Positions 26,801 through 35,069 of a stretch of 64,000 nucleotides of DNA are shown here, one piece after another. Below the pieces are notes generated by a model. That model made no database searches. It was not told where the DNA came from and saw only the letters and a program-made list of their open reading frames with translations. Source of the stretch: Albimonas sp963816545 (lineage in GTDB: Bacteria; Pseudomonadota; Alphaproteobacteria; Rhodobacterales; Rhodobacteraceae); NCBI GenBank assembly GCA_963816545.1, contig CAWFLE010000007.1:62001-126000 (forward strand), written 5' to 3'. Position 1 is the stretch's first letter. Each line of letters opens with the position of its first letter. The position numbers and the translations under genes are program-made.

Positions 26801-27959
26801 GCGCCGCTTCGCGATCTTCGAGGCGCTGAGCCTCGCGCATGGGGAGGACTGGCGCTGGTGGCCGGAGCCGCTGCGCGACCCGGCCTCGCGCGCGGTGACG
26901 GCGTTCGCGAGGGAGAGCGCGGCGGAGGTGCGCTTCCATGCGTGGCTCCAGTGGCTTGCGGACCGCCAGATCGCCGAGGCGCAGGCGCGCGCGAAGGCGG
27001 CCGGGATGGCGCTGGGGCTTTATCTCGACATCGCGGTCGGGGTCCGGCCGGGCGGGGCGGAGGCCTGGGCGCGGCCGCACGCCTTCGCGCGGGGGGTGTC
27101 GCTGGGCGCGCCGCCGGATGAGCTGAGCCCGCAGGGGCAGGCCTGGGCGCTGGCGCCCTTCAACCCCGAGGCGCTGCGGGAGATGCGCTACGCCCCGTTC
27201 CGGGAGATGCTGCGCGCCGCCATGGCCCATGCGGGGGCGGTCAGGATCGACCACGTCATCGGGCTCGACCGCGCCTACTGGGCGCCCGAGAGCGGCGAGC
27301 AGGGCGCCTATGTGCGCTTCCCGCGGGAGATGCTGCTGGCGCTGACCCGGATCGAGGCGGCGCGCACGGGTTGCGTGGTGATCGGCGAGGATCTGGGCAC
27401 GGTGCCGGAGGGGCTGCGTTCGCGCCTGTCCGCGAGCGGGCTGCATGGCTGCGCGATCCTCCAGTTCGAGCGGGAGGAGGATGCGTTCCGCTCGGTGCGC
27501 GACTATGCCGAGCGGTCGCTGGCGGGTTTCGGGACGCATGACACGCCCACGCTGGCCGGCTGGTGGGAGGCGGCCGAGGCCGGTCTTCGGCTGTCGCTGG
27601 GGCACATGGACGAAGCCGGCGCCCGGGCGCTGCGCGAGGAGCGGGCGCATTGGCGGGTGGCGCTCGCGCGCCTGCTGGCGCGCGAGGGGCTGCTGCCGGA
27701 GGGCGTGGACCCGGAGCGCCCGCCCGAGCGGCTGACGCCCGGGCTGCGCAACGCCGTCCACGCGGCGCTGGGGCGGAGCGGGTCTGCGCTGGCGGCGCTT
27801 CAGCTCGACGATGCGCTGGGGGTCGTGCCGCAGCAGAACGTGCCGGGGACGGTGGACGAGGTTCCGAACTGGCGGCGCCGGCATCCCGCCCGCGCCGACC
27901 GGCTGCATGAGCACCCGGACGTGAAGGCGGCCGCGGAGGCGATTTCCCGGGGACGGTGA
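23889..27959 (+). CDS. glgX: Bifunctional glycogen debranching enzyme / 4-alpha-glucanotransferase (GlgX-MalQ fusion)
   Basis: 1356 residues in one uninterrupted frame. Residues about 1-640 are GlgX: a CBM48-like start, WGYNTYGFFAPSPRYF, EVILDVVYNHTAE, VDGFRFDLAPVLGR (Asp about 341), IAEPWDIG (Glu about 379), SHDGFTLADQT (about 449), AGDEIAQSQGGNNNAYCQD. Residues about 690-1356 are MalQ (GH77): GAIYGLMSDRGTGQGDYEDL, PLHALGAAHRGISPYSPSSR, AVRIDHVIGLDRAYW (Asp about 1121), VVIGEDLGTVP (Glu about 1165), FGTHDTPTLAGWW and QLDDALGVVPQQNVPGT. GlgX debranches phosphorylase limit dextrins and MalQ rearranges the released maltotetraose, so fusion couples consecutive steps. The linker has no stop or shift. 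The glgA overlap and the nearby glgP place it in glycogen turnover. Confidence 0.93.
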   Translation: MTFRPTEGSADRLGLRCDAGGANVAVHAPDAERVELCLFDETGRETARLPLPGRTGGVWHGRLEGLRPGALYGFRAHGPWAPEAGLSFNPAKLLLDPYATAYTADPVWSEALRGRDLHDRRAPDRTDSAPFMPRCVAAEPASRIDPRERPNRAWSETVIYEANVRALTKLHPGVPARLRGTYEALAHEAVVGHLKALGVTAVELLPVQAFMDERHLARKGLRNAWGYNTYGFFAPSPRYFGPAGAAGLRRAVRKLHREGIEVILDVVYNHTAESDADGPTLSFRGLDDRNYYRHGLHAPDGYVNDTGTGNTLDLSKPVVRRLVLDSLRWWAGTVGVDGFRFDLAPVLGRGPAGGLDPHAGFLETVRDDPALAGLKLIAEPWDIGHEGYRLGHFPPGWAEWNDRFRDSARRFWRGDARGAHELASGLLGSAERFDHGGRPAWSSVNFVASHDGFTLADQTLFAHRRNEANLEGNRDGHAHEVSDPMGPEGPGDAGQEAARARRRRNLLASVFLAQGTPMLRAGDEIAQSQGGNNNAYCQDDETTWIDWAAGDEGLLGFARAVSALRARLPVLRGRRFLHGALREDGLPESEWRGLDGGAPDWGDERLPGYVLILRGEAEAAPAALAFNASDGARPLGLPPAGAGLRWVCALDASSEEGAPAEALPDEIPPGCTLAFEAVPEDGPLLRLAEDAGLFRRFRRVDRVEQVAGPQTARVILHALGIEVESDAEAEALLAERRAARAARLLPQETVAEAGREGEVTLPLPLAWTIGLEDGGRIEGAAGDPIPALPVGLHELEAAGETMLIAAAPPLAPQVGERAGADRIWGVTGAIYGLMSDRGTGQGDYEDLAQAAESLAQAGAAFLGVNPLHALGAAHRGISPYSPSSRTAFSAQHLALDRIPELADCAEAREMLAAREPELARVREGELTDPALAAEIGRPVLRALFETFERTGKGTGRRKAFEAWLAEGGLPRRRFAIFEALSLAHGEDWRWWPEPLRDPASRAVTAFARESAAEVRFHAWLQWLADRQIAEAQARAKAAGMALGLYLDIAVGVRPGGAEAWARPHAFARGVSLGAPPDELSPQGQAWALAPFNPEALREMRYAPFREMLRAAMAHAGAVRIDHVIGLDRAYWAPESGEQGAYVRFPREMLLALTRIEAARTGCVVIGEDLGTVPEGLRSRLSASGLHGCAILQFEREEDAFRSVRDYAERSLAGFGTHDTPTLAGWWEAAEAGLRLSLGHMDEAGARALREERAHWRVALARLLAREGLLPEGVDPERPPERLTPGLRNAVHAALGRSGSALAALQLDDALGVVPQQNVPGTVDEVPNWRRRHPARADRLHEHPDVKAAAEAISRGR

Positions 27960-28062
27960 CCGCCCATTAACCTTTGGCATGCGACGACGTCGAAGGTATC
28001 GGTTGCCCTCGGCCCAACTATCCTGCCGTATCGCGCCGGGACGCCGCCAGGGGAAGAAGCCT

Positions 28063-30474
28063 ATGAATTTCGAGCACGCCATCAAACGTCCGATGGACGC
28101 CGAGGAACTCGGCGCAGCGATCCTCGAGCATCTGACCTACACGATCGGGAAGCCGAAGGAGATCGCGACGCTGTCGGACTGGCGGCTCGCGCTCAGTCAC
28201 GCGATCCGGGACATCTCGGTCAGCCCGTGGTTCGACAGCGTGCGCCGCGGCTACGCCGAGGACCGCAAGCGGGTCTACTACCTGTCGATGGAATTCCTGA
28301 TCGGCCGCCTGCTGGAGGACGCGATCGACAATCTCGGCATGGGCGAGATGGCGCGCAAGGCCATGGAGGCGCACGGGCTCGACTGGCGCGAGGTGCTGGA
28401 GGACGAGCCGGACGCCGCGCTGGGCAATGGCGGGCTGGGGCGGCTGGCGGCGTGCTTCCTCGATTCCATGTCCACCGTGGGGCTGCCCGCGCATGGCTAC
28501 GGCATCCGCTACGACCACGGGCTGTTCCGTCAGCGCTTCCGGGACGGCTGGCAGGTGGAGGAGGCGGAGGAGTGGCTGCGCCAGCCCCACCCGTGGGAAT
28601 TCCAGCGCCAGGAGGTGCAGTACCGCATCGGCTTCGGCGGCCATGTCCACGAGATGGAGGGCGACCGGGCCGAGTGGGATCCCGAGCAGATCGTGGTGGC
28701 CGCGGCCTACGACACGCCCGTGCCGGGCTGGGGCGGACGCTGGACCAACACGCTGCGGCTGTGGTCCGCGAAGCCCGAGCGGCTGTTCGAGCTGGACCGC
28801 TTCAACCAGGGGGACTTCGTGGGCGCGGCCGCGCCTGCGATCCTCGCGCAGACCATCTCCCGCGTGCTTTACCCCGACGACACCACGCCCCAGGGCAAGG
28901 AGCTGCGGCTGAAGCAGGAGTACTTCTTCACCGCCGCCTCGATCCGGGACCTGGTGCGCCGCTTCGCCATCGACCATGACGACCTCGACGAGTTGCCCAA
29001 CAAGGTCGCCATCCAGCTCAACGACACCCATCCCGCCATCGCGGTGGCGGAGTTGGTGCGCGTGCTGGTGGACGAGCGGGGGCAGGATTTCGACCATGCC
29101 TTCGAGCTTGCACGCAACACGCTGCACTACACCAACCACACCCTGATGCCCGAGGCGCTTGAGAAATGGGGCTGGGACCTGATGTCCCGCGTGCTGCCGC
29201 GCCACCTCCAGCTGATCGAGCGGATCGACAGGCGGCACGAGGCGGAGAACCCGCAGCGGCCGGACTCGGTGCGGATCATCCATGAGGGGCAGATCCGCAT
29301 GGGCAACCTCGCCTTCATCGGCTCTCGGCGCGTGAACGGGGTGTCGGCGCTGCACACGGATCTGATGACGAAGACGGTCTTCAAGGACCTGCACAAGCTG
29401 CACCCGGACCGGATCGTCAACGTCACCAACGGGGTGACGCCGAGGCGCTGGATCAACACCTGCAACGGCCGGCTGCGGGACCTGCTGAACGAGACCATCG
29501 GCGAGGGCTGGGTCACCGATCTGGACCAGCTCGAGCGGTTGCGGCCCTTCGCCGACGACCCGGCCTTCCGAGAGAAGCTCGGCCGGGCCAAGCGGATCAA
29601 CAAGGCGCGGCTCGCGGATTTCATCCGCGCGGAATGCGGGATCGAGATCGACCCCGACGCCATGTTCGACATCCAGATCAAGCGCCTGCACGAATACAAG
29701 CGCCAGCTTCTGAACATCCTGGAGACGGCCGCGCTGTGGAACGCCATGCGCGACCACCCCGAGCGGAACTGGACGCCGCGGGTCAAGATCTTCGGGGGGA
29801 AGGCCGCGCCCGGTTACCAGCAGGCCAAGCTGATCATCAAGCTGATCAACGACATCGGCCACACCATCAACCGCGACCCCGCGATGGAGGGGCGGCTGAA
29901 GGTGATCTACCCGTCCAACTACAACGTCTCGATGGCCGAGCGGCTGATCCCGGCGGCGGACCTCAGCGAGCAGATATCTACGGCCGGGATGGAGGCGTCG
30001 GGGACGGGGAACATGAAGTTCTCCATGAACGGCGCGCTGACGGTGGGCACGCTCGACGGCGCCAACGTGGAGATCCGCGAGGCGGTGGGGCCGGAGAACA
30101 TCTTCATCTTCGGCAAGACCGCCGAGGAGGTGCAGGCGCTGCGCGAGGCGGGGTACGACTCGCGCCCCGCCATCGAGGCGGACCGCAGGCTCGCGCGCGT
30201 CATCACCCAGATCGAGAAGGGCGTGTTCTCGCCGGACGATCCCGGGCGGTTCCGGGCCGTCGTGGACACGCTGCGCCACCATGACTGGTTCCTGGTGACG
30301 GGCGACTTCTCCTCCTACTGGCAGGCGCAGCGCAGGATCGGCGAGGCGTGGCGCGACCCGCAGGAGTGGCTGCGCATGTCGGCGATAAACATCTCCGGCA
30401 TGGGGCGCTTCAGCTCCGACCGCTCGATCCGCAACTACGCGGAGCGGGTCTGGGGGGCCGAGACGCAGCTCTGA
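28063..30474 (+). CDS. glgP: Glycogen phosphorylase
   Basis: 803 residues from ATG 28063. It releases glucose-1-phosphate from glycogen using PLP. The PLP lysine motif is GMEASGTGNMKFSMNGALTVGTLDGANVEI; others are YYLSMEFLIGRLLEDAI, ALGNGGLGRLAACFLDSM, HGYGIRYDHGLF, NDTHPAIAVAELVRVLVDE, NHTLMPEALEKW and NGVTPRRWI. STAGTEASG is the common form; here it reads STAGMEASG. It ends the glycogen gene run. About 103 bp separate it from glgX-malQ, enough for its own promoter. A small GGCGGA/TCCGCC hairpin at 30482-30500 follows the stop. Confidence 0.96.
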   Translation: MNFEHAIKRPMDAEELGAAILEHLTYTIGKPKEIATLSDWRLALSHAIRDISVSPWFDSVRRGYAEDRKRVYYLSMEFLIGRLLEDAIDNLGMGEMARKAMEAHGLDWREVLEDEPDAALGNGGLGRLAACFLDSMSTVGLPAHGYGIRYDHGLFRQRFRDGWQVEEAEEWLRQPHPWEFQRQEVQYRIGFGGHVHEMEGDRAEWDPEQIVVAAAYDTPVPGWGGRWTNTLRLWSAKPERLFELDRFNQGDFVGAAAPAILAQTISRVLYPDDTTPQGKELRLKQEYFFTAASIRDLVRRFAIDHDDLDELPNKVAIQLNDTHPAIAVAELVRVLVDERGQDFDHAFELARNTLHYTNHTLMPEALEKWGWDLMSRVLPRHLQLIERIDRRHEAENPQRPDSVRIIHEGQIRMGNLAFIGSRRVNGVSALHTDLMTKTVFKDLHKLHPDRIVNVTNGVTPRRWINTCNGRLRDLLNETIGEGWVTDLDQLERLRPFADDPAFREKLGRAKRINKARLADFIRAECGIEIDPDAMFDIQIKRLHEYKRQLLNILETAALWNAMRDHPERNWTPRVKIFGGKAAPGYQQAKLIIKLINDIGHTINRDPAMEGRLKVIYPSNYNVSMAERLIPAADLSEQISTAGMEASGTGNMKFSMNGALTVGTLDGANVEIREAVGPENIFIFGKTAEEVQALREAGYDSRPAIEADRRLARVITQIEKGVFSPDDPGRFRAVVDTLRHHDWFLVTGDFSSYWQAQRRIGEAWRDPQEWLRMSAINISGMGRFSSDRSIRNYAERVWGAETQL

Positions 30475-30570
30475 CGCGGGGGGCGGATCGTCGCTCCGCC
30501 GGTTCGCGGGTTGAAGACTCAAGGAAGGGGGCGGCTACTGGGGCGGAAGAAACCGTTGGAGGAGCCGCCC

Positions 30571-31794
30571 ATGTTCGATCAGGTCAGCGACGCGACCGCC
30601 CTGGGGTTCGACCCCGCCCGCCTCGCCCGCTTCCGCCCGTGGATGCAGTCCTGGGTGGACCGCGGGCGGTTTCCGGGCGTGCAGGTGCTGATCGCCCGGA
30701 AGGGGCGGATCGCGCATCACGAGTGGGTCGGGCAGCGGGATATCGAGCAGGGGAAGGCGTGGGAGCGGGACACGATGGTCCGCATCTACTCCATGACCAA
30801 GCCGATCACCTCCGTGGCGCTGCTGATGCTGTATGAGCGGGGGCTGTGCCATCTGGACACGCCGGTGGACGAGTTCCTGCCGGAACTCGCCGACCGTCGG
30901 GTGCTGGTCGAGGGCGCGACCTCCATCGACCAGACGGAGCCGGCGAAGACCCGGCTGACGCTGCACCATCTGCTGACGCATACCTCCGGGCTGACCTACA
31001 GCTTCAACGAGGGGGTGCTCGCGGAGGCGATGCGGGAGGGCAAGCTGGATTTCTCGGTCAAGGAGGGGGATCTGGCGGAGACGGTGAAGCGGCTGGCGGC
31101 GCTGCCGCTGGCGTTCGATCCGGGGGCGCGGTGGAACTACGGGGTTTCGACCGACGTGATCGGGCGGGTGGTGGAGGTGATCTCCGGCAAGCCGCTGGAC
31201 CGGTTCTTCGCGGACGAGATCCTCGGGCCGCTGGGGATGGAGGACACGGGCTTCCACGTTCCGGGCGCGAAGGCGGACCGCTTCGCGTCCTGCTACGCCA
31301 AGACGCCGGAGGATCAGCGCAAGCTGCTGGATCCCGCCTCCGACACCATCTTCGCCGAAGGCCGGGTGAAGCAGTTCAGCGGGGGCGGGGGGCTGGTCTC
31401 CACCGCCGAAGATTACCTGCGCTTCGCGGAGATGCTGCGGGGGCGGGGCGCGCTCGGCGACGTTCGGCTGCTGGCGCCGAAGACGGTGGAGCTGATGTCG
31501 TCGAATGCCCTGAGGGGCGATCTCGCGTCGATGGGTCAGCCGGTGTTCTCGGAGGTCACCTTCGACGGGGTCGGCTTCGGGCTCGGCGTATCGGTGACGC
31601 TGGACCCGGCGCTGGCCAAGACGGCGTCGAGTGCGGGGGATTTCGGCTGGGGGGGCATGGCCTCGACCATGTTCTGGGTGGACCCGGCGCTGGAGATGAC
31701 GGCGATCTTCCTCACGCAGCTCGTGCCTTCGTCTTCGTGGCCGAACCGGAAGGAGTTCCGGGCGCTGGCGTATTCGGCGCTGGTCGCCCCCTGA
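30571..31794 (+). CDS. Serine hydrolase of the beta-lactamase / class C PBP family
   Basis: 407 residues from ATG 30571 with GGAGG 8 bases upstream. The catalytic SxxK is SMTK in VRIYSMTKPITSVALLML; the second motif is YGV in RWNYGVSTDVIGRVVE; HHLLTHTSGLTYSF is characteristic of this family. A GGMASTMFWVDP segment replaces the KTG-type third motif. There is no signal peptide, so it acts in the cytoplasm, more likely as an esterase or lactonase than as a beta-lactamase. Neighbours give no clear substrate. A 15-bp hairpin follows. Confidence 0.85.
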   Translation: MFDQVSDATALGFDPARLARFRPWMQSWVDRGRFPGVQVLIARKGRIAHHEWVGQRDIEQGKAWERDTMVRIYSMTKPITSVALLMLYERGLCHLDTPVDEFLPELADRRVLVEGATSIDQTEPAKTRLTLHHLLTHTSGLTYSFNEGVLAEAMREGKLDFSVKEGDLAETVKRLAALPLAFDPGARWNYGVSTDVIGRVVEVISGKPLDRFFADEILGPLGMEDTGFHVPGAKADRFASCYAKTPEDQRKLLDPASDTIFAEGRVKQFSGGGGLVSTAEDYLRFAEMLRGRGALGDVRLLAPKTVELMSSNALRGDLASMGQPVFSEVTFDGVGFGLGVSVTLDPALAKTASSAGDFGWGGMASTMFWVDPALEMTAIFLTQLVPSSSWPNRKEFRALAYSALVAP

Positions 31795-31802
31795 CGGGGG
31801 GG

Positions 31803-31837
31803 ACGCGCGCAGGGGGCGTCGAGCCCCCTGCGCGCGT
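31803..31837. terminator. Perfect 15-bp hairpin between convergent genes
   Basis: ACGCGCGCAGGGGGC (31803-31817) pairs perfectly with 31823-31837 around GTCGA. It lies 8 bases past the serine hydrolase stop and also downstream of the convergent acyl-CoA synthetase, so it may serve both. There is no T-run. Confidence 0.6.
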
Positions 31838-31935
31838 GCCGGGGTCTGCGCCCCCGCGCGGCCTGGCCTCCGAGGTCGGCCCCGGGACGCCGGGCGGCGT
31901 TCGCCTCCCCCGGCTGCGGGGGAAGGTAGGGGGCG

Positions 31936-34050
31936 TCAGCCGGCTGCGGGCCGAGGGATCAGGAGGGCGTCGAGGATCACCGCGCCCTCGCCCTCCGGCA
32001 GGGCCAGCACCGGGTTCATGTCGGCGCTGGCGAGGCCCGGCGAGATCGCGGCGAGGCGTGAGACCTGCGCCAGAAGGCGGGCGAGCGCCGGGATGTCCGC
32101 GGGAGCCGAGCCTCGCGGGTGGGTCAGGAGACGGATCGCGCGGACCTCGTGGATCATGCGCGTCGCCTCGGCCTCGTCGAAGGGCGCCGCGCGGAAGACG
32201 ACGTCGCGCAGGGCCTCGACGTGCACGCCGCCGAGGCCGAACATCACCACTGGGCCGAAGGTCGGGTCGCGCTGGACGCCGATCACGCATTCGGCCACGC
32301 CGCGGCGCATGGGGGCGACCATGAAGCCCTCCCGCCGGGCGGCGGGGGCGGCGGCGCGTGGCGGCCGAAGCATCTCCTGCGCGGCGAGGGTGGCCGCCTC
32401 GCGGCCCGAGAGGTTCAGGCGCACGCCGCCGATGTCCGATTTGTGGCCGATGTCGGGCGAGACGATCTTGACGGACCACCGGCTGGCCGTAGGCCTCGGC
32501 GGCGGCGCCGGCCTCCTCCGGCGTGGCGCAGCGGCGGAACGGGATCACGGGCAGGCCCGCCTCGCGAGCAGGAGCTCAGCGCCTGCGGTTCGGTGCAGTC
32601 CCCGGGGGCCACGAGCGCGCGGGGCGGGGCCGCGGCGGCGGGCGGGGCGGCGCGGCCGAAGCCCTCGGCGATCCGCGGCGAGCGCGGCCGCGGCGTGGAC
32701 GGCGCGGTTCGGGTCCTCGAAGATCGGGCAGCCGGCGGCCTCCAGCTTCGCGCGGAAGTCGGGACTGGCGAGGGTGACGATGTAGTGGGGGATCTCCGGC
32801 CGCTCGGCGCGCACGGCGACGATGTCCTCGGCGTTCTGCAGGCCGTTCGGCGAGAGCCCCGCGGCCGAGAGGAAGTTCACGATCAGGTCGCAGGTCCCGT
32901 CGGCGGCCATCAGGCCCAGCGTCTCGCGGAAGGCGTCGGGGATCTGGGAGACCTGGCCGGTGATGTCGAGCGGGTTGCGCGCGCCTGCGAAAGGCACGAT
33001 CTCGCGCACGCGCTTCTGGGTGCGCGCCGGAAAGCTCCGGCACCTCCAGCCCGCCGGCGGCGGCCATGTCGGCCATCAGCACGCCCGCGCCGCCCGAGAC
33101 GGTGTAGAGGCCGACGCGGCGGCCCTTCGGCAAGCCTGCGACGGAGGCGGCGTAGGCGATGTCGAGGCACTCGCCGATGCTCTCGGCCCGGTGGACGCCG
33201 TACTGGCGGAAGATGCCGTCGAAGACCGCGTCCTCGCCCGCGAGCGCGGCGGTGTGGGAGGCGGCGGCCAGGGCGCCGGCTTCGGTCCGGCCGACCTTCA
33301 CGGCGATCACGGGCTTCCGGGCTTCGCGGCAGGCGTCCAGCGCCCGGCGCAGGCCGTCGCCGTCCCTGCAGCCTTCCATGTAGCCGACGATCACGTCGGT
33401 GGCGGGGTCGCGGGCGAGCCATTCCAGGCATTCGGCGAAGCTCAGATCGGCCTCGTTGCCGGTGGTGATCCAGTGGCTGAGGCCGATGCCGCGTTCGCGC
33501 GCGAGCGAGAAGGCGAAGCCGCCGAAGGCGCCGGACTGGCTGACCGAGGCCGATCCTGCCCAAGGGCGGCACGCCCATGTTCACCACGGGGGCGAAGGTG
33601 GCGAAGACGCTCTCGGCGATGTTCATGAAGCCGAGGCAGTTGGGGCCGAGCAGGCGGACGCCGCCCTCCCGCGCGCGTGCGGCGCAGCTTCTCCTGCGCC
33701 TCCGCGCCGTCCTGGTCCACCTCGGCGAAGCCGGCGGAGAACATGACCACGCCCTTCACGCCGGCGGCGGCGCAGTCCTCCAGCGCTCCCTGCGCGAGCG
33801 CGGCGGGGACGGCGACGATGGCGAGGTCCACGGGGCCGGGCGCATCGCCGACGGTGGGGTAGGCGGGAAGGCCCTGGATCTCCGGGGCCTTCGGGTTGAT
33901 GGGGAGGATCCGTCCCGCGTAGCCGCGGGACTTCAGGTAGTGAACCGGCGTCCCCCCGATCTTGGCGGGCGTGGCCGAGGCCCCGATCACGGCCACTGCG
34001 CGGGGCCGGAACAGGGCGTCGAGCGACGAGGCGGGGACGGATCCGTGCAT
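31936..34050 (-). CDS. Acetate/acyl-CoA ligase (ADP-forming) family, six frame breaks
   Basis: About 702 residues if one extra base is removed at each of six places (about 33678, 33552, 33030, 32671, 32575, 32476). The order is that of fused ADP-forming acyl-CoA synthetases: CoA-binding domain (PRAVAVIGASATPAKIGGTPVHYL), succinyl-CoA-ligase-like domain with SQSGAFGGFAFSLARERG and the phosphohistidine region ASHTAALAGEDAVFDGIFRQYGV, then an ATP-grasp domain (VKIVSPDIGHKSDIGGV, MVAPMRRGVAECVIGVQRDPTFGPVVMFGLGG, IRLLTHPRG). It would activate a carboxylate to its CoA thioester, or run in reverse. The start ATG at 34050 touches the stop of the TAXI gene (TGATG), so the two are coupled. The catabolic genes on the plus strand would use CoA esters. 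Confidence 0.8.
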
Positions 34051-35069
34051 CACCTGGCCTCCGGCGGGATCGCGGCCTCGGGCACCTCGATGCCGTTCTC
34101 CTTGTACCAGCGATAGGCGCCCATGTGCAGGGGCGCGTTCATCTCCTGCAACGCGCTCTCGGGGGTGAAGGTCTTCATCCACTCGGCGGCTTCGTGGAAG
34201 GCGTCGAGATGATCGAAGAGGGCCTTGGTGACGTTGTAGACCACCTCCTCGGGCACGTCCTTGTGGGTGCCGAGGCCGACCCAGCTGCCCACGGCCTTCA
34301 CCGGCTCGGTGTTGACCTGGTTGGGGCCGTAGACGTCGGGCCCGATCTCGTCGACCGTGCGGCCCGGGATCTGGAGCATGTCCTTCAGGGGCCCTCGGTC
34401 GAACGCCTCGTCGGGAATGGTCAGGAGGCGCAGCTCCGACAGGAGGGCGAGCTGCTGGACCGAGGGGCTGGGAAGCTCGGTCGGGATGATCGCGAGCACC
34501 ACCTGCCGGTCCTGGAAGGCCTGCTGGCCCGAGGTCCAGTCCAGCTTCGCCTGGTCGTAGTCGCCGGGCTTCATGCCGGTGGCGCTTTCCATGATGGCGA
34601 GGCCGACGGTGGTGGCGGCGCCGCCCGGCGGGCCGATGAAGATGCGCTGGCCGCGCGCGTCCTCCAGCGTCTCGATGCCCGAGTCCGCGTAGGTCATGAT
34701 GTGGTAGGGGCCGAGCGGAAAGTTGACCACGCTGCGGACGTTCTTGAACAGCTCCGGCGCATCCGGCATGTCTTTGAACATCTGGACGCCTTCGGCCATG
34801 TAGTGATTGATGGCCGGGGACGAGATGTAGAAGTCCACTTCGCCCTTGGACGCATCGAGCGTCGAGCGGGTGGCGGTCATGCCCGAGGTCACGTTCATCG
34901 TGTAGGGCGTGTTGTTCTGGACGACCGTCTGCAGCGTCGTCGTGAACACGAAGGTGGAGTTGCCGGGCGAGCCGGTATGCACCCGCAGGTTCTGCGCCAT
35001 AGCCGGCGCGGCCAGAAGGCCGAGCGCGGCAGCGCCCGCAAGCGCCGCGCGGCGGAAGGTCAGGGTCAT
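34050..35069 (-). CDS. TRAP transporter TAXI-family solute-binding protein
   Basis: 339 residues. A signal peptide MTLTFRRAALAGAAALGLLAAPAMAQ directs export to the periplasm. The mature protein begins LRVHTGSPGNSTFVF and contains GPPGGAATTVGLAIME, as in TAXI proteins (the usual form is TGGTGGVYYPLGGA near the start and GAPGSGTE in the middle). It delivers a substrate to the fused permease two genes upstream; the substrate is unknown. Its start overlaps the stop of the DUF1254 gene by ATGA. Confidence 0.85.
   Translation of the reverse strand: MTLTFRRAALAGAAALGLLAAPAMAQNLRVHTGSPGNSTFVFTTTLQTVVQNNTPYTMNVTSGMTATRSTLDASKGEVDFYISSPAINHYMAEGVQMFKDMPDAPELFKNVRSVVNFPLGPYHIMTYADSGIETLEDARGQRIFIGPPGGAATTVGLAIMESATGMKPGDYDQAKLDWTSGQQAFQDRQVVLAIIPTELPSPSVQQLALLSELRLLTIPDEAFDRGPLKDMLQIPGRTVDEIGPDVYGPNQVNTEPVKAVGSWVGLGTHKDVPEEVVYNVTKALFDHLDAFHEAAEWMKTFTPESALQEMNAPLHMGAYRWYKENGIEVPEAAIPPEAR

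Noticed and set aside
23841..28085. Open frame of 1414 codons on the minus strand opposite glgX-malQ
   Set aside because: Same antisense effect; composition dominated by Arg, Pro, Gln and His without any domain.
28018..30522. Open frame of 834 codons on the minus strand opposite glgP
   Set aside because: It mirrors glgP exactly, is rich in Arg/Leu/Val/Pro/His and has no motif; high third-position GC keeps antisense frames open.
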